Assembly: GCA_018820315.1 (NCBI GenBank)
Contig: JAHJOQ010000098.1
Span: 1 to 55,155, forward strand
DNA length: 55,155 nt
Reading direction: 5' to 3'
Source: Candidatus Zixiibacteriota bacterium
GTDB lineage: Bacteria; Zixibacteria; MSB-5A5; JAABVY01; JAHJOQ01
The notes beneath the pieces are model-generated. The model was not told the DNA's origin. It did no database searches and saw nothing but the letters and a program-made list of their open reading frames with translations. Positions within the stretch are counted from its first letter, which is position 1. Each line of letters starts with the position of its first letter. The position numbers and the translations under genes are program-made. Of the stretch, positions 34,903 to 44,347 are shown piece after piece.

Positions 34903-35685
34903 ATGAAACTGCCGATTTATCAAATCGATGCTTTCACGGGCAAAGTCTTCGCAGGTAACCCTGCGGCGGTTTGTCCGCTCGAATCATGGCTCGATGACAA
35001 GACTCTGCAGTCTATCGCAGCAGAGAACAACCTGTCTGAGACCGCATTCTTTGTTCCGAAAGGTGATGCGTACGAGATTCGCTGGTTCACACCGGGAATC
35101 GAAGTCGAACTCTGCGGCCACGCCACACTCGCGAGCGCACACGTCATCTTCAACTATCTTGGATACAAGAATGATGTGATACGGTTCGAAACGCGCAAGA
35201 GTGGCGAACTGACTGTCAGGAAAGAAGGCGATTTGCTATCGATGAATTTCCCGAGCAGCAAACCAACGCCCGTGCCATGTCCGGGCGATCTCACAAGGGC
35301 GCTTCGCATCGAGCCGGTCGAAGTCCTGAAGTCGTCTGCATATCTCGCGATCTTCGAATCTGAAGACCAGGTTAGATCATTGAAACCCGATTTCCCGATC
35401 CTCAATGAACTCGACGCCTACGCCGTCATTGTGACTGCGAAAGGCAAGACAGTCGATTTCGTGTCGCGTTTCTTCGCCTACAAGATCGGCATTCCTGAAG
35501 ACCCTGTCACCGGTTCGGCTCACTGCACGTCGGTGCCGTACTGGTCGGAGAAGCTCGGCAAGACCAAGCTGCATGCTCTGCAGGTATCCGAGCGCGGGGG
35601 AGAGTTGTTCTGCGAGGACCTCGGGGACAGAGTTAAGATATCGGGACGGGCTGTGCAGTACTTGATTGGGCAGATTGACATTTGA
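34903..35685 (+). CDS. PhzF-family isomerase/epimerase
   Basis: This 260-residue protein belongs to the PhzF family, whose members isomerise or epimerise small metabolites through a conserved acidic residue. Visible blocks are QIDAFTGKVFAGNPAAVCPL, ENNLSETAF with the catalytic Glu near residue 46, IRWFTPGIEVELCGHATLASA and the C-terminal DPVTGSAHC. It is a complete single gene; the physiological substrate cannot be given. An in-frame ribosome binding site (GAGAGG) sits before ATG 34903. Confidence 0.93.
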   Translation: MKLPIYQIDAFTGKVFAGNPAAVCPLESWLDDKTLQSIAAENNLSETAFFVPKGDAYEIRWFTPGIEVELCGHATLASAHVIFNYLGYKNDVIRFETRKSGELTVRKEGDLLSMNFPSSKPTPVPCPGDLTRALRIEPVEVLKSSAYLAIFESEDQVRSLKPDFPILNELDAYAVIVTAKGKTVDFVSRFFAYKIGIPEDPVTGSAHCTSVPYWSEKLGKTKLHALQVSERGGELFCEDLGDRVKISGRAVQYLIGQIDI

Positions 35686-35757
35686 ATCTGGTGCCACGGC
35701 TCGTGCGCAACGATGGATTGAGGGCCTTACAGCAAGCCAATCAGGATCATTATGTGC

Positions 35758-35783
35758 GCCGTCAGGAATCCCTTCCTGACGGC
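35758..35783. repeat. perfect 11-bp hairpin repeat
   Basis: GCCGTCAGGAA (35758-35768) and TTCCTGACGGC (35773-35783) are exact inverted copies around TCCC. The core closely matches the hairpins at 20199-20216 and 20245-20270, so this is a dispersed repeat. It lies between convergent genes and could also end their transcripts. Confidence 0.75.
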
Positions 35784-35803
35784 TGGAAAAACGATAATCG
35801 TCA

Positions 35804-36700
35804 TCAAAAGAACGTCACGAGCATTGCACCACTGACTGCCAGCAGGATCGCAATGACTCGCTGCATGGTGATTTTCTCTTTGAGAAGCAGTGCGGCGAAT
35901 ATGAACACGAAGATGTTGCTTGTCTGATTGAGCGCCGCTGATATTGATACCTGCGTGAATTTCATCCCGCCGATCCAGAGCATCAGCGCGAAGTATGTGC
36001 CGGCGAAGGAACTTCCGAACAGATATATCCTGCCCTGCACCGCAACCAATGAAGCAGACATTGCCCTGCGACGCGTGTGAATCAGGAAGGCAGGAACCAA
36101 CACCAGAAGGGCTCCGACGAGTCTTACCAGTGTCACCCAGAGGACCGGAGTCTCGTCGAGAACAGGTTTCATCAGAATAATCCCTGCCGCATTGCCGACC
36201 ATGGCGAGTGCGCCGATCACTATTCCGAGTATCAGGTTGCGTGTTCCGATCTGCTGCTTCCGCCGATCGAGAGCCGTCGACAGAACTGCCGATACAATCA
36301 GTGCGACGCCGACAAGCTGGATAACACTCAAAGTATCCCCCAGAAATATCGCCGACAATGCAAACACGGATGGACTGTAAAGACATGCGACGATCGCCAT
36401 CAAGCTGGCTCCGAGGAGATTTAGACTCTTGAAGTAAAGTGTGTCTGTGATCCCTATCCCAATGATTCCGCTCAACAGCAGTACAAGATAGTCAGAGACC
36501 GGCACAGGTTGAAGGAACTCTATTCCGAATATCAGCAGGGTTGGAACAAACAGAGTGACAGCAAGGACGTTCTTGAACAGGTTCAGGGCGAGTGGACTCA
36601 CCGTCTCGCCACTCTTCTTGAACAGAATCACGGCGAACGCCCAGACGACAGCCGTCAGAACTGAAAGCACTTCTCCGAAGTATGGCATATCTTCCAGCAT
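35804..36700 (-). CDS. EamA-family (DMT) transporter
   Basis: This 298-residue membrane protein has about ten hydrophobic segments arranged as two EamA repeats, the first near residues 10-140 (VLSVLTAVVWAFAVILFKKSG and onward) and the second near residues 155-290. Members export amino acids, sugars or nucleotide-like compounds, and the substrate cannot be predicted. ATG 36700 is preceded by GGAGA at ten bases. It is convergent with the PhzF gene. Confidence 0.88.
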   Translation of the reverse strand: MLEDMPYFGEVLSVLTAVVWAFAVILFKKSGETVSPLALNLFKNVLAVTLFVPTLLIFGIEFLQPVPVSDYLVLLLSGIIGIGITDTLYFKSLNLLGASLMAIVACLYSPSVFALSAIFLGDTLSVIQLVGVALIVSAVLSTALDRRKQQIGTRNLILGIVIGALAMVGNAAGIILMKPVLDETPVLWVTLVRLVGALLVLVPAFLIHTRRRAMSASLVAVQGRIYLFGSSFAGTYFALMLWIGGMKFTQVSISAALNQTSNIFVFIFAALLLKEKITMQRVIAILLAVSGAMLVTFF

Positions 36701-36898
36701 GCTGTTCGATTCTCCGTTCGATACCGAGTTGGCAGGCTACAATGCCTGATGCTCCATTGCGACCAACGAATGTACTCTGCGGCGCGCTCCAAAACAAGCG
36801 GAATGACGGGTAGTTTTAGGCACATCCTGAAAAGAGGATCTCGAATATACGTGCCTGGAACAATTCGCTGGTTTTTCTGTATTAATCAACTAAGGTAG

Positions 36899-36920
36899 TC
36901 AAATTTGAGACTGATATAAT
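36899..36920 (+). promoter_or_regulatory. possible promoter/operator of the peroxiredoxin gene
   Basis: A perfect TATAAT lies at 36915-36920, 73 bases before the start codon, with a 10-base perfect palindrome TCAAATTTGA at 36899-36908 just upstream of it. No good -35 box is present, as in activator-dependent promoters. A redox regulator site is a guess. Confidence 0.35.
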
Positions 36921-36992
36921 GCCGGAATAAGAGTTTTCGATATTGATGCTTTTTTGCTGGTTGAAACGTTACTCGACGAAAGGATAAGGAAA

Positions 36993-37577
36993 ATGAGTCT
37001 GGTGAAAAGAGAAGCACCGAAGTTCACTGCTGAAGCTGTTGTTGGCAAGGATTTCAAACAGGTTTCGCTCGACGATTTTAAGGGCAAGTGGGTAATTCTG
37101 TTCTTCTATCCGCTCGATTTCACTTTCGTCTGCCCAACCGAGATCAATGCGTTCTCCGACAGCAACGAGAAATTCGCTGAATTGAATGCGCAGCTTATGT
37201 GCTGTTCGGTTGACAGCAAATACACTCATCTCGCATGGGTAAATACTCCGCGCAAATACGGTGGACTCGGCGACACCAATTTCCCGATACTTTCCGATCT
37301 CACCAAGCAGATCGGACAGGACTACGGCGTTCTGCTTGAAGATGCGGGCGTTACTCTCCGTGGGTTGTTCATCATCGATCCGGAAGGCAAAGTGGCGTAC
37401 GAAGTCGTCCATGATCTCGGGATCGGCCGCAACGTCGAGGAGACACTCCGCGTGTTGAAGGCAATTCAGGCGAATTACGAGAGTGGAGAAGTCTGCCCGG
37501 CGAACTGGGCTCCCGGTGAGGATACTATGAAGGGCGATCCGGAAGGCGCCAAAGAGTACTTCTCGACTCACAACTAG
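36993..37577 (+). CDS. 2-Cys peroxiredoxin (AhpC/Prx1 type)
   Basis: This 194-residue thiol peroxidase reduces hydrogen peroxide and organic peroxides. The peroxidatic Cys47 is in FTFVCPTEI and the resolving Cys168 is in GEVCPANW, the typical 2-Cys arrangement, with PANWAPGE following. I start it at ATG 36993; the open frame runs further upstream but has no better start. The family is sometimes named AhpC or Prx1; no AhpF flavoprotein is adjacent, so the reductant is likely a thioredoxin system elsewhere. Confidence 0.94.
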   Translation: MSLVKREAPKFTAEAVVGKDFKQVSLDDFKGKWVILFFYPLDFTFVCPTEINAFSDSNEKFAELNAQLMCCSVDSKYTHLAWVNTPRKYGGLGDTNFPILSDLTKQIGQDYGVLLEDAGVTLRGLFIIDPEGKVAYEVVHDLGIGRNVEETLRVLKAIQANYESGEVCPANWAPGEDTMKGDPEGAKEYFSTHN

Positions 37578-37602
37578 ATCGTACATACCTAAGTTATTAT
37601 GC

Positions 37603-37639
37603 GGCGCTGTAGTCGAAGCATTTGAGCTTCTGCAGCGTC
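37603..37639 (+). terminator. possible terminator after the peroxiredoxin gene
   Basis: GGCGCTG (37603-37609) pairs with CAGCGTC (37633-37639, one wobble), and inside it GAAGC pairs with GCTTC. Only a short T run (GTTTGAGG) follows, so termination may be inefficient. Confidence 0.4.
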
Positions 37640-37711
37640 GTTTGAGGCTGCGCGTTGATGTCACGAGACACGGCTGACATCTTACTTGCCTCGTGCCGAC
37701 AAACGTGAAGA

Positions 37712-38902
37712 TTACAGTAGTTGAGATTTTTCAAGGTACTGTTGGAATAACTCGAAATTAAGATGCGATTGGTCTACCAGAGGAGGGACCAGCCTTCTAA
37801 GGTCAGCTGAGACTTTGCTCCCGGTCTCCCACAAACTATCAAAGACCTTGATCAGCTTAGGTCCGGTGAGACCATCGCGATCCAAACACCAATCATCTTG
37901 TCCAATCTTATGAAACAGTCGTTTGACCTTGGGCATGTATGATATCCCGATCACGGGGACTCCACTGGTGGCCGCGAAAAGCGCGGCGTGGAATCTCTCC
38001 CCGATCACAAAGTCCATTTTGCTGATAATACTCAGAATCTCTTTAGGACCGTATTCGTGCTCGACCAGCGTGACCATTTCTTTCCGATTGATCGCTTCAT
38101 GGATCAACCGAACGTCGAGCCTGTCATCGAAGCCGCCGCCTGTTTGCATCGGAATGAAGCATATTCTTGCACCAAGCGTCTGTATAACATGATCGCAGAA
38201 CTTGACCATAGCCGCTCGAAACCAGTCATCCTGCGCGTGACGACCACACAGACCGATCCCAATCAAGGGTGTGTTGTATGACTTCGATAATTCCTCTTTC
38301 CTGAGTATGTACTCTATCCTTTCCTCGGACACTGGCTTTAGAAGAAACGCGAAATCCTCGGTGACATGAATCGCTGATTCTGAAAGGCCTGTTTCCAGTA
38401 GTAGTTGTTGTGATTTGTTGTCGCGAACGCATATCAAGTCGGCTTTGTCCAGAGTACTCCTGAGGGCAGTGGCGGTATCATGGCGGTGGATCGGACCAAC
38501 ACCGACCCCGAGAAGGACAACTTTCTTCCCAAGTCGTTTTCCCCATCTTATTTTGTCAAGAAGCTGCTGGACATACTCGTTGGTGTGAGGATAGTCGAAG
38601 AACAACCCGCCGCCACCTATTATCAACATATCTGACTTGAGGTAGGTTCTTAGCGATTTTACGAAGTTGCTCCGATTCCTACCTAAGATCCCGACGGTGA
38701 ATTTCGATGTGGACGTGGGCAGTATATTCTGTACAGCGTCCACTGCATGAAACCGTTTGGTAGACTCGACATCTCCGGAAAAGACCACAAGCTTGTCACG
38801 CAGACCGATTTTGTCCATCTGATCGACAAGAACACTCAGAATGGCTTCATCGCCGGTATTTCGATACCCAAAATAGCCGAGACACGAAATTCGTTTCAGC
38901 AT
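37712..38902 (-). CDS. polysaccharide pyruvyl transferase family protein
   Basis: This 396-residue protein has the glycosyltransferase-B-like fold of the CsaB/WcaK family, which adds pyruvyl ketal groups to cell-surface sugars. It starts with the family pattern ISCLGYFGYRNTGDEAILSVLV. A second block, GIGLCGR, lies near residue 210, and VIGERFHAALFAATSGVPVIGISY near residue 300 matches the ERxH region. The start codon overlaps the flippase stop by one base, so both belong to one surface-polysaccharide unit. The acceptor sugar is unknown. Confidence 0.85.
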   Translation of the reverse strand: MLKRISCLGYFGYRNTGDEAILSVLVDQMDKIGLRDKLVVFSGDVESTKRFHAVDAVQNILPTSTSKFTVGILGRNRSNFVKSLRTYLKSDMLIIGGGGLFFDYPHTNEYVQQLLDKIRWGKRLGKKVVLLGVGVGPIHRHDTATALRSTLDKADLICVRDNKSQQLLLETGLSESAIHVTEDFAFLLKPVSEERIEYILRKEELSKSYNTPLIGIGLCGRHAQDDWFRAAMVKFCDHVIQTLGARICFIPMQTGGGFDDRLDVRLIHEAINRKEMVTLVEHEYGPKEILSIISKMDFVIGERFHAALFAATSGVPVIGISYMPKVKRLFHKIGQDDWCLDRDGLTGPKLIKVFDSLWETGSKVSADLRRLVPPLVDQSHLNFELFQQYLEKSQLL

Positions 38903-40422
38903 TATCGCCTACCTTTCCCGATGAGACGATTGATAAGCGGTATTCTGGGAAGTACGGACTCCGTAGTGAGGATCTTGATCCTATGCACTCCTTCTCTCAT
39001 TTTGGCCAGTTCAGTGGCAGTGTAAAACCGAAGAAAATAGAGCACTACGGGAAAGCAGCAAGCCAACGAGAATTTGGTGACAATAGACAAGAAAACGTTT
39101 GATATGTCTATTATAGATGCGATGGCAAGCAGTCCAAACGCACAGAATGTCATTTTGGCGATTCGAGCAAGCTGGTAGGGTATATTGTACAGCTTCTGTG
39201 ATCGATTGTATACGAAACAAAAAATCACGCCGAAGGTAATCAATGTTGCAATAGATGCTCCCCACAGCTTGAGTTCCGGAATCAAGAGGAGGTTTGCTCC
39301 CACGTTCACCGCGGCGCCTATTCCGGATGCATAGGCCAGGTACTTCGTCTTCTTTTCCAGCAGCATTCCAAGCTGTGCGTAGGAGTAACAGCCCCACAAT
39401 ACGTATGATAAGATGATCATCGGAACATACATATATGCACTGTGGTATTCAGAATCAGCGACTATCGAGACTACATCCTTTATCAGAACAGAAACCCCGA
39501 GACCTATGAATAGCTGAACGAACAGAAAATAAGTGAAGACGTAAGAGTATGTCCTCTTCGCGTCATCCAGCCTGGCGATTTCGAATCTCTTGGGACCCCA
39601 GATAAGCATGAAAGGTGTCAGCACCAGGAAATTAGGGAGCATTCCGAATTTGTAAGCCAGCGAGTAAATCCCGACGTCGGAGAGAGACGCGAACCTCTGC
39701 AGGATGAAACGATCTCCAAAGTTGACAATAAACATCCCCAGCCAGCTTCCTATCAGTGGGGTTCCGTATTTGAGCATATCAAAGAATGTCTGGCGAGAAA
39801 ACGATAAGCCGATTTGTCGAATGGTGAAAATTGTCAGGAAGACTCCAGTAACAGCACTTGTTAGGAGGCCGCCGAGAAGGATTCCTTTGACCCCCATTCC
39901 AAGATAGACAATGAATATGATATTTAGAGACAGGTTAATTGCCAACCTGACTAGATTGATGACATTATAGAGAACTGATCTTTCCCTGATGAGAAGAAGA
40001 TTCATGGGAATCTCAATATTGAGGTTCAGAATCATAGTCACGAAAATCAGATGGAATAACTGGAGGTAGTCGGGAGACTTGAAAACAAGTTGTGATATGT
40101 CTCTGGCAAATAACAACAACCAAATTGCGGAAAAGGCGGATGCAACCCACAAGGTTATCATTGCCACACTGACAACGCGGTTTTGCCTCACCTGGTCATC
40201 ATAGTCATGGTAGAGCCTGACAACCGACTGGGCTACCCCCATTGCCAGCAGCAAACCTATCAGATAAGAAGTCAGATCGAGCAGTTCCAGAGTTCCATAC
40301 TCTTCGGTGGTCAGGTAGTGTGTGTAGACAGGGATCATCACGAAACCGACCATCCTGCTGGCCAGTGTGCCAGCAAGATAGACGACGGAGTGCTTGAGGA
40401 TTCCCTTGATTTCAGCAAACAT
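38902..40422 (-). CDS. polysaccharide flippase (Wzx/MOP superfamily)
   Basis: This 506-residue membrane protein has 12-14 hydrophobic segments and the N-terminal pattern VVYLAGTLASRMVGFVMIPV typical of oligosaccharide flippases, which turn lipid-linked sugar units across the cytoplasmic membrane. It is translationally coupled to the pyruvyl transferase that follows, but no polymerase or glycosyltransferases are in view. The gene set may therefore be a partial polysaccharide locus. The ATG is at 40422. Confidence 0.92.
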   Translation of the reverse strand: MFAEIKGILKHSVVYLAGTLASRMVGFVMIPVYTHYLTTEEYGTLELLDLTSYLIGLLLAMGVAQSVVRLYHDYDDQVRQNRVVSVAMITLWVASAFSAIWLLLFARDISQLVFKSPDYLQLFHLIFVTMILNLNIEIPMNLLLIRERSVLYNVINLVRLAINLSLNIIFIVYLGMGVKGILLGGLLTSAVTGVFLTIFTIRQIGLSFSRQTFFDMLKYGTPLIGSWLGMFIVNFGDRFILQRFASLSDVGIYSLAYKFGMLPNFLVLTPFMLIWGPKRFEIARLDDAKRTYSYVFTYFLFVQLFIGLGVSVLIKDVVSIVADSEYHSAYMYVPMIILSYVLWGCYSYAQLGMLLEKKTKYLAYASGIGAAVNVGANLLLIPELKLWGASIATLITFGVIFCFVYNRSQKLYNIPYQLARIAKMTFCAFGLLAIASIIDISNVFLSIVTKFSLACCFPVVLYFLRFYTATELAKMREGVHRIKILTTESVLPRIPLINRLIGKGRR

Positions 40423-41044
40423 CTATTGACCGCTCCGGTAATGCGCCACGCGATATGGCAAATCCCCGGCTTCTATCTCTTTGCACATAATCCTCGGCGA
40501 GGCTGAGAAAAATCGCTTCTCATTTTGAAACTTATTGGAATGATTTCCACTACAAATTACTGGCATATTTGGAGAACTACTTGAGTTCATCAAGTTTTCT
40601 TCAATCGACGTTTTGAAGCAACTATAAGAGATATTATCTGAAGCCACAAGTTTTTTTCTGACGAAACAGAGATAGGGTGGTGTTCCGTCAGTAATGTTCT
40701 TCAACGGAATTCGGCTATGGGCTCATTGAGTTCTACATTAGATTTCTCGCTCATTGCTGCCAACACATGTTCCCGCCATCTCTGAATACCGAGAGTGGTG
40801 GATCGTCGAATCTATGATGACTTCTCACCTGTTCAAGAAAGGAATGGAATCAAGGATTGGACAATGTTGCGGGCAGTTGCAGGTGTTCTGCCTGCGTGCT
40901 GGCAATCCAAAGTTCTTGATGTATATTGAGATAGAAAAAACGTTGATTAGTTGCTTTCCGGAATAGGTTTTGCCTTGTAATTTGTCGATAAACTTCGTAA
41001 TAGATAGTGGCATAGACTGTTCCAATAGAATGGAGTTTCATTGT
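40423..41044. other. intergenic stretch between divergent surface genes
   Basis: These 622 bases separate the flippase from the beta-helix protein gene. The DNA is more AT-rich than neighbouring genes. I see no gene, strong promoter or hairpin; small frames at 40423-40704 and 40754-40966 lack ribosome binding sites and known motifs. Confidence 0.5.
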
Positions 41045-44044
41045 ATGTATACTAAGTGTATTGCTATGGTATTGGGTCTGGTGCTTGTGCTGTCGTTGTC
41101 AACACCTTCTGTTGCCACGACGTATTATATCTCGAAGTCGGGGAGTGATTCTTACTCAGGCACAAGCTGGTCGCAGGCATGGTTGACGATCGAGAAAGTG
41201 AATAGTGTACTACAAGCAGGTGACACTATCTTTTTCGGCACAGGAATTTGGTACAACTCGCAGATCAGGCCACCTGCGGGAGGCAGCTACTACAACAGGA
41301 CAGTGTACGCCTGCTCCACGTACACTGACGCAACGCGGGGGAGAGCTCATATATGGGCTGGCGGTTTGCTGACTGGATGGACCTCGGTAGGAGGATACGT
41401 ATACAAAGCCAGTTATAATGATAGCAGAAGTCACACCATGGGACAGGATCACGTGCTACTGGATCCCGAGGCGAGTGTTGCTGATGTCGATCAACCGGGC
41501 GAGTTTTTTCATGATGTGAGCAATAACCTCGTATATGTTTGGCCGTACGAAAGTAAGAATCCAAATAACTGCACGATGATTATTTCTTCCAACAAGGCGG
41601 TCTCTTTCGCTGTCTCCAACATCGGACACGTCCAATTCTTTGGCCTCGACTTCAAATACGGCGAACTTGCGACAGTCGACTTTCACGCGACGTGCGACAG
41701 CGTGTTCTTCATTCACTGTAATATCACTCACGGAAGTGGGAGTGAAGGAACCAATTGTGGCGCTGTCTTCTTCCGGGCCGATGGTCCATACCCAAGGGAT
41801 GCCACAGATGACGCTACATTTGGGCGCTTCAATACATTCAGGGCATGCTCTCTCGGACATGTGATGGAAGAACGAGGACCCACTTATGGTCATATCATGA
41901 CAACATACAATGAGAATCACGTTTACGTCGAGTCCTGCACTGTCTTCCCACCGTTTGGCAACGGAATTTACTTCAAAGACAAGATGGTAACGCCGAGACA
42001 CACCGGAATGGTAGCCAGATTCAACACGATTCACGGTGCAGCACAGAGCGCTGTTCTTTGGACATCGCATGCGAACAGGGATAGTGTCTATGGAAATATC
42101 ATCTATGACTGCGAAACGGGTATTATCAACGGGGGATCGAACAGCCCGCCGTTTGAAGGGCATCTGTTCATCTGTAACAACACGATCTATAACACACACG
42201 ACGTTGCAATGAGTTTCGCTGACAACGGTGCAACTTGCGGGGACAGCAATAAAGTCAAGTATAATATCATCGCTGGCTGCGACTTGCCATTTGGTCGCCG
42301 AATAACTGGTTTCTCGTATGTAGAGCCAGCGTGTCTTCTGACGTACACAATCGATTCCAACATGTACTACAATCCAACCGAATGGTTCGATGTATGTGAA
42401 CCGGATGTTTCGTTCGAGAACTGGCAAAATCACGGATATGATGTTCGTGGATATGACAATATCGATCCCGGTTTCGCAGATCTATCGTGGCTGAATCCCT
42501 GGTCAGCATATTCCAGACCGGGGGCTGCTGCAGAGATGAACCGAGCAGATTACGGCGACAGGCAATGGACCGTCTGGGGAGCGGTGCAGCAGGCCGCCAG
42601 CGGCTGTGATCCGCCCGGCTCGACCACCTTGATGAGTCCATCCAACGGAGCGTCGAACCTCGATCAGCCGATACTATTCGATTGGTCAGATGTCGGCGAT
42701 GCTGATCTGTATCAGCTGCAAATAGACAACAATTCGAATTTCAGCAGCCCCGAAGCGACTTATCAGACTTCATCGTCAAGCCAGTCCGTATCCGGTCTGT
42801 CTGGAACGACAACATACTATTGGCGCGTGCGATCGTACAGCAACTGCGGGGGGTGGGGCAACTGGAGCACTAGCCGCAGCTTCTCGACTGCCTATAGCGG
42901 CTGTGACCCACCGGGAGCTCCGACGGTGATGAGTCCTCCGAATGGAGCCTCTGACGTGGCTCAACCTGTTCCGACCAATTGGAATGATGTGAGCACTGCG
43001 ACACTGTATAACTTGCAGGTCGACAACAATTCAGATTTCAGCAGTCCGAATGTGAATGTCCAGCCATCAGTTTCTCAATACTCGGTTCCTGCGACGCTGA
43101 CCCCGTCAACAGCATATTACTGGCGTGTGCGATCGTACAATAGTTGCGGATGGGGCGGATGGTCATCGACTCTTCACTTCATGACCGCAGCCGAATCTGG
43201 TGGAGACGATACAACACCGCCTGCGATATCGAATGTCCATGCGACAGACACAACAGCAACAACGGCGCAGATTCTGTGGCAGACCAACGAGCTGGCCACT
43301 TCCCAGGTCGTCTATGTGACAGGTATAGGATCGCCTGACAGCACGAATGAGACGACCACATTTGTATTAGATCATCAGAACATGCTGACTGGACTGTATC
43401 CCAATACCACGTACGAATACTGCGTCAAGAGCGCCGATTCATCGGATAACATATCCCAGAGCTTGTGGTATTATTTTAGAACAGCCGGGTTCATTGTCGG
43501 AGCTGACGAGACGCAGATCGAGGCGCTTGGAGAACCTGTATACTACACATCGCAGCCGACGCTTGTTGTCCGAAATGTTTCACAGTCTGACGAGAATGCA
43601 TACTACTTCGAAGTTGCTACCGATTCTAATTTCGTTAATTCGGTGACGGCGTCCCAGGCGGTGGATCAACAGGAGGGTGGCACAACCGGCTGGAAGGTTT
43701 CGAGCCGATTAGATGAGGACCGGGACTATTATTGGCGTGCAAGCGCTAACCTTGAGCAACACTCTAATGTTTCACGGTTCCGCGTGAAGCCGAAACCGCA
43801 CACCTATCCAGATCCATTCAACCCGCATGAGACACCTTTCGTTACATTCACGGACATTCCTCCGGGATCGACTCTGAAGATCAAGACTCTTCAGGGAGAG
43901 ACTGTCTGGACATCAAGTAACGATGAGAAGGCGGAGGTAATCTGGGACGGTATGACCGATTCCAGGATGGAGGCAGCAGCGGGCGTATACATCTGGATCG
44001 TCGAGGATACCGATATTCGCGGAAAACTGACTGTGATAAGATAA
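41045..44044 (+). CDS. large secreted right-handed beta-helix protein with FN3-like repeats
   Basis: This 999-residue protein starts at ATG 41045 with GGAG nine bases upstream; the longer open frame is not used. A signal peptide (VLGLVLVLSLSTPSVA) precedes TTYYISKSGSD, the opening typical of pectate-lyase-like right-handed beta-helix proteins, which spans roughly residues 25-510. Two related FN3-like units follow, starting CDPPGSTTLMSPSNG and CDPPGAPTVMSPPNG, each ending with YYWRVRSY. A third FN3-like segment begins DTTPPAISNVHA. The C-terminus starts YPDPFNPHETPF and ends KLTVIR, resembling FlgD/Por-type sorting domains. A surface or cell-associated role in binding or degrading polysaccharide is likely; the enzyme specificity is not shown. 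Confidence 0.85.
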   Translation: MYTKCIAMVLGLVLVLSLSTPSVATTYYISKSGSDSYSGTSWSQAWLTIEKVNSVLQAGDTIFFGTGIWYNSQIRPPAGGSYYNRTVYACSTYTDATRGRAHIWAGGLLTGWTSVGGYVYKASYNDSRSHTMGQDHVLLDPEASVADVDQPGEFFHDVSNNLVYVWPYESKNPNNCTMIISSNKAVSFAVSNIGHVQFFGLDFKYGELATVDFHATCDSVFFIHCNITHGSGSEGTNCGAVFFRADGPYPRDATDDATFGRFNTFRACSLGHVMEERGPTYGHIMTTYNENHVYVESCTVFPPFGNGIYFKDKMVTPRHTGMVARFNTIHGAAQSAVLWTSHANRDSVYGNIIYDCETGIINGGSNSPPFEGHLFICNNTIYNTHDVAMSFADNGATCGDSNKVKYNIIAGCDLPFGRRITGFSYVEPACLLTYTIDSNMYYNPTEWFDVCEPDVSFENWQNHGYDVRGYDNIDPGFADLSWLNPWSAYSRPGAAAEMNRADYGDRQWTVWGAVQQAASGCDPPGSTTLMSPSNGASNLDQPILFDWSDVGDADLYQLQIDNNSNFSSPEATYQTSSSSQSVSGLSGTTTYYWRVRSYSNCGGWGNWSTSRSFSTAYSGCDPPGAPTVMSPPNGASDVAQPVPTNWNDVSTATLYNLQVDNNSDFSSPNVNVQPSVSQYSVPATLTPSTAYYWRVRSYNSCGWGGWSSTLHFMTAAESGGDDTTPPAISNVHATDTTATTAQILWQTNELATSQVVYVTGIGSPDSTNETTTFVLDHQNMLTGLYPNTTYEYCVKSADSSDNISQSLWYYFRTAGFIVGADETQIEALGEPVYYTSQPTLVVRNVSQSDENAYYFEVATDSNFVNSVTASQAVDQQEGGTTGWKVSSRLDEDRDYYWRASANLEQHSNVSRFRVKPKPHTYPDPFNPHETPFVTFTDIPPGSTLKIKTLQGETVWTSSNDEKAEVIWDGMTDSRMEAAAGVYIWIVEDTDIRGKLTVIR

Positions 44045-44069
44045 TAATCGATCGTTGAATAACCGATCT

Positions 44070-44107
44070 GCAGGGCTGTGCTTAATCGTGCGGTCCTGCT
44101 CTTTTTT
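44070..44107 (+). terminator. rho-independent terminator of the beta-helix gene
   Basis: GCAGG (44070-44074) pairs with CCTGC (44095-44099), and further G-C and wobble pairs continue inward. The stem is followed by TCTTTTTT (44100-44107). It starts 25 bases after the stop codon. Confidence 0.75.
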
Positions 44108-44291
44108 ATGCCTTATTCCCGGTACTAACAGGAACTTTCCAACCGAATTCTCATTCTTTCGGTGCTCTTTCGCCTGTAGCCCAAGGCAGAGCAGCGACAT
44201 AGACAGGGTGATCACATGCTGCAAATCGCTGCAATTTGTCGCTTTTTAGGGCGGGGAGCCATTTTGCATTCTCGCGGGAGAATAAAAAAGT

Positions 44292-44320
44292 TTGACAACA
44301 ACGGCCGCCTCAACTAAGTT
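44292..44320 (+). promoter_or_regulatory. possible promoter of trkA-trkH
   Basis: TTGACA (44292-44297) is a full -35 consensus, with TAAGTT (44315-44320, 3 of 6) 17 bases downstream and 27 bases before the trkA GTG. Confidence 0.4.
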
Positions 44321-44347
44321 TTCGCCTGACAGCAGACTGGAGTTGCC

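Larger units (their letters stand above)
44045..44347. other. intergenic stretch before trkA
   Basis: The 303 bases hold the terminator at 44070-44107 and the possible trkA promoter at 44292-44320. No other gene or clear riboswitch fold was recognised between them. Confidence 0.5.

Noticed and set aside
44108-44347. Potassium- or c-di-AMP-linked riboswitch before trkA
   Set aside because: Such riboswitches often precede trk genes, but I could not identify the conserved ydaO-type core here.
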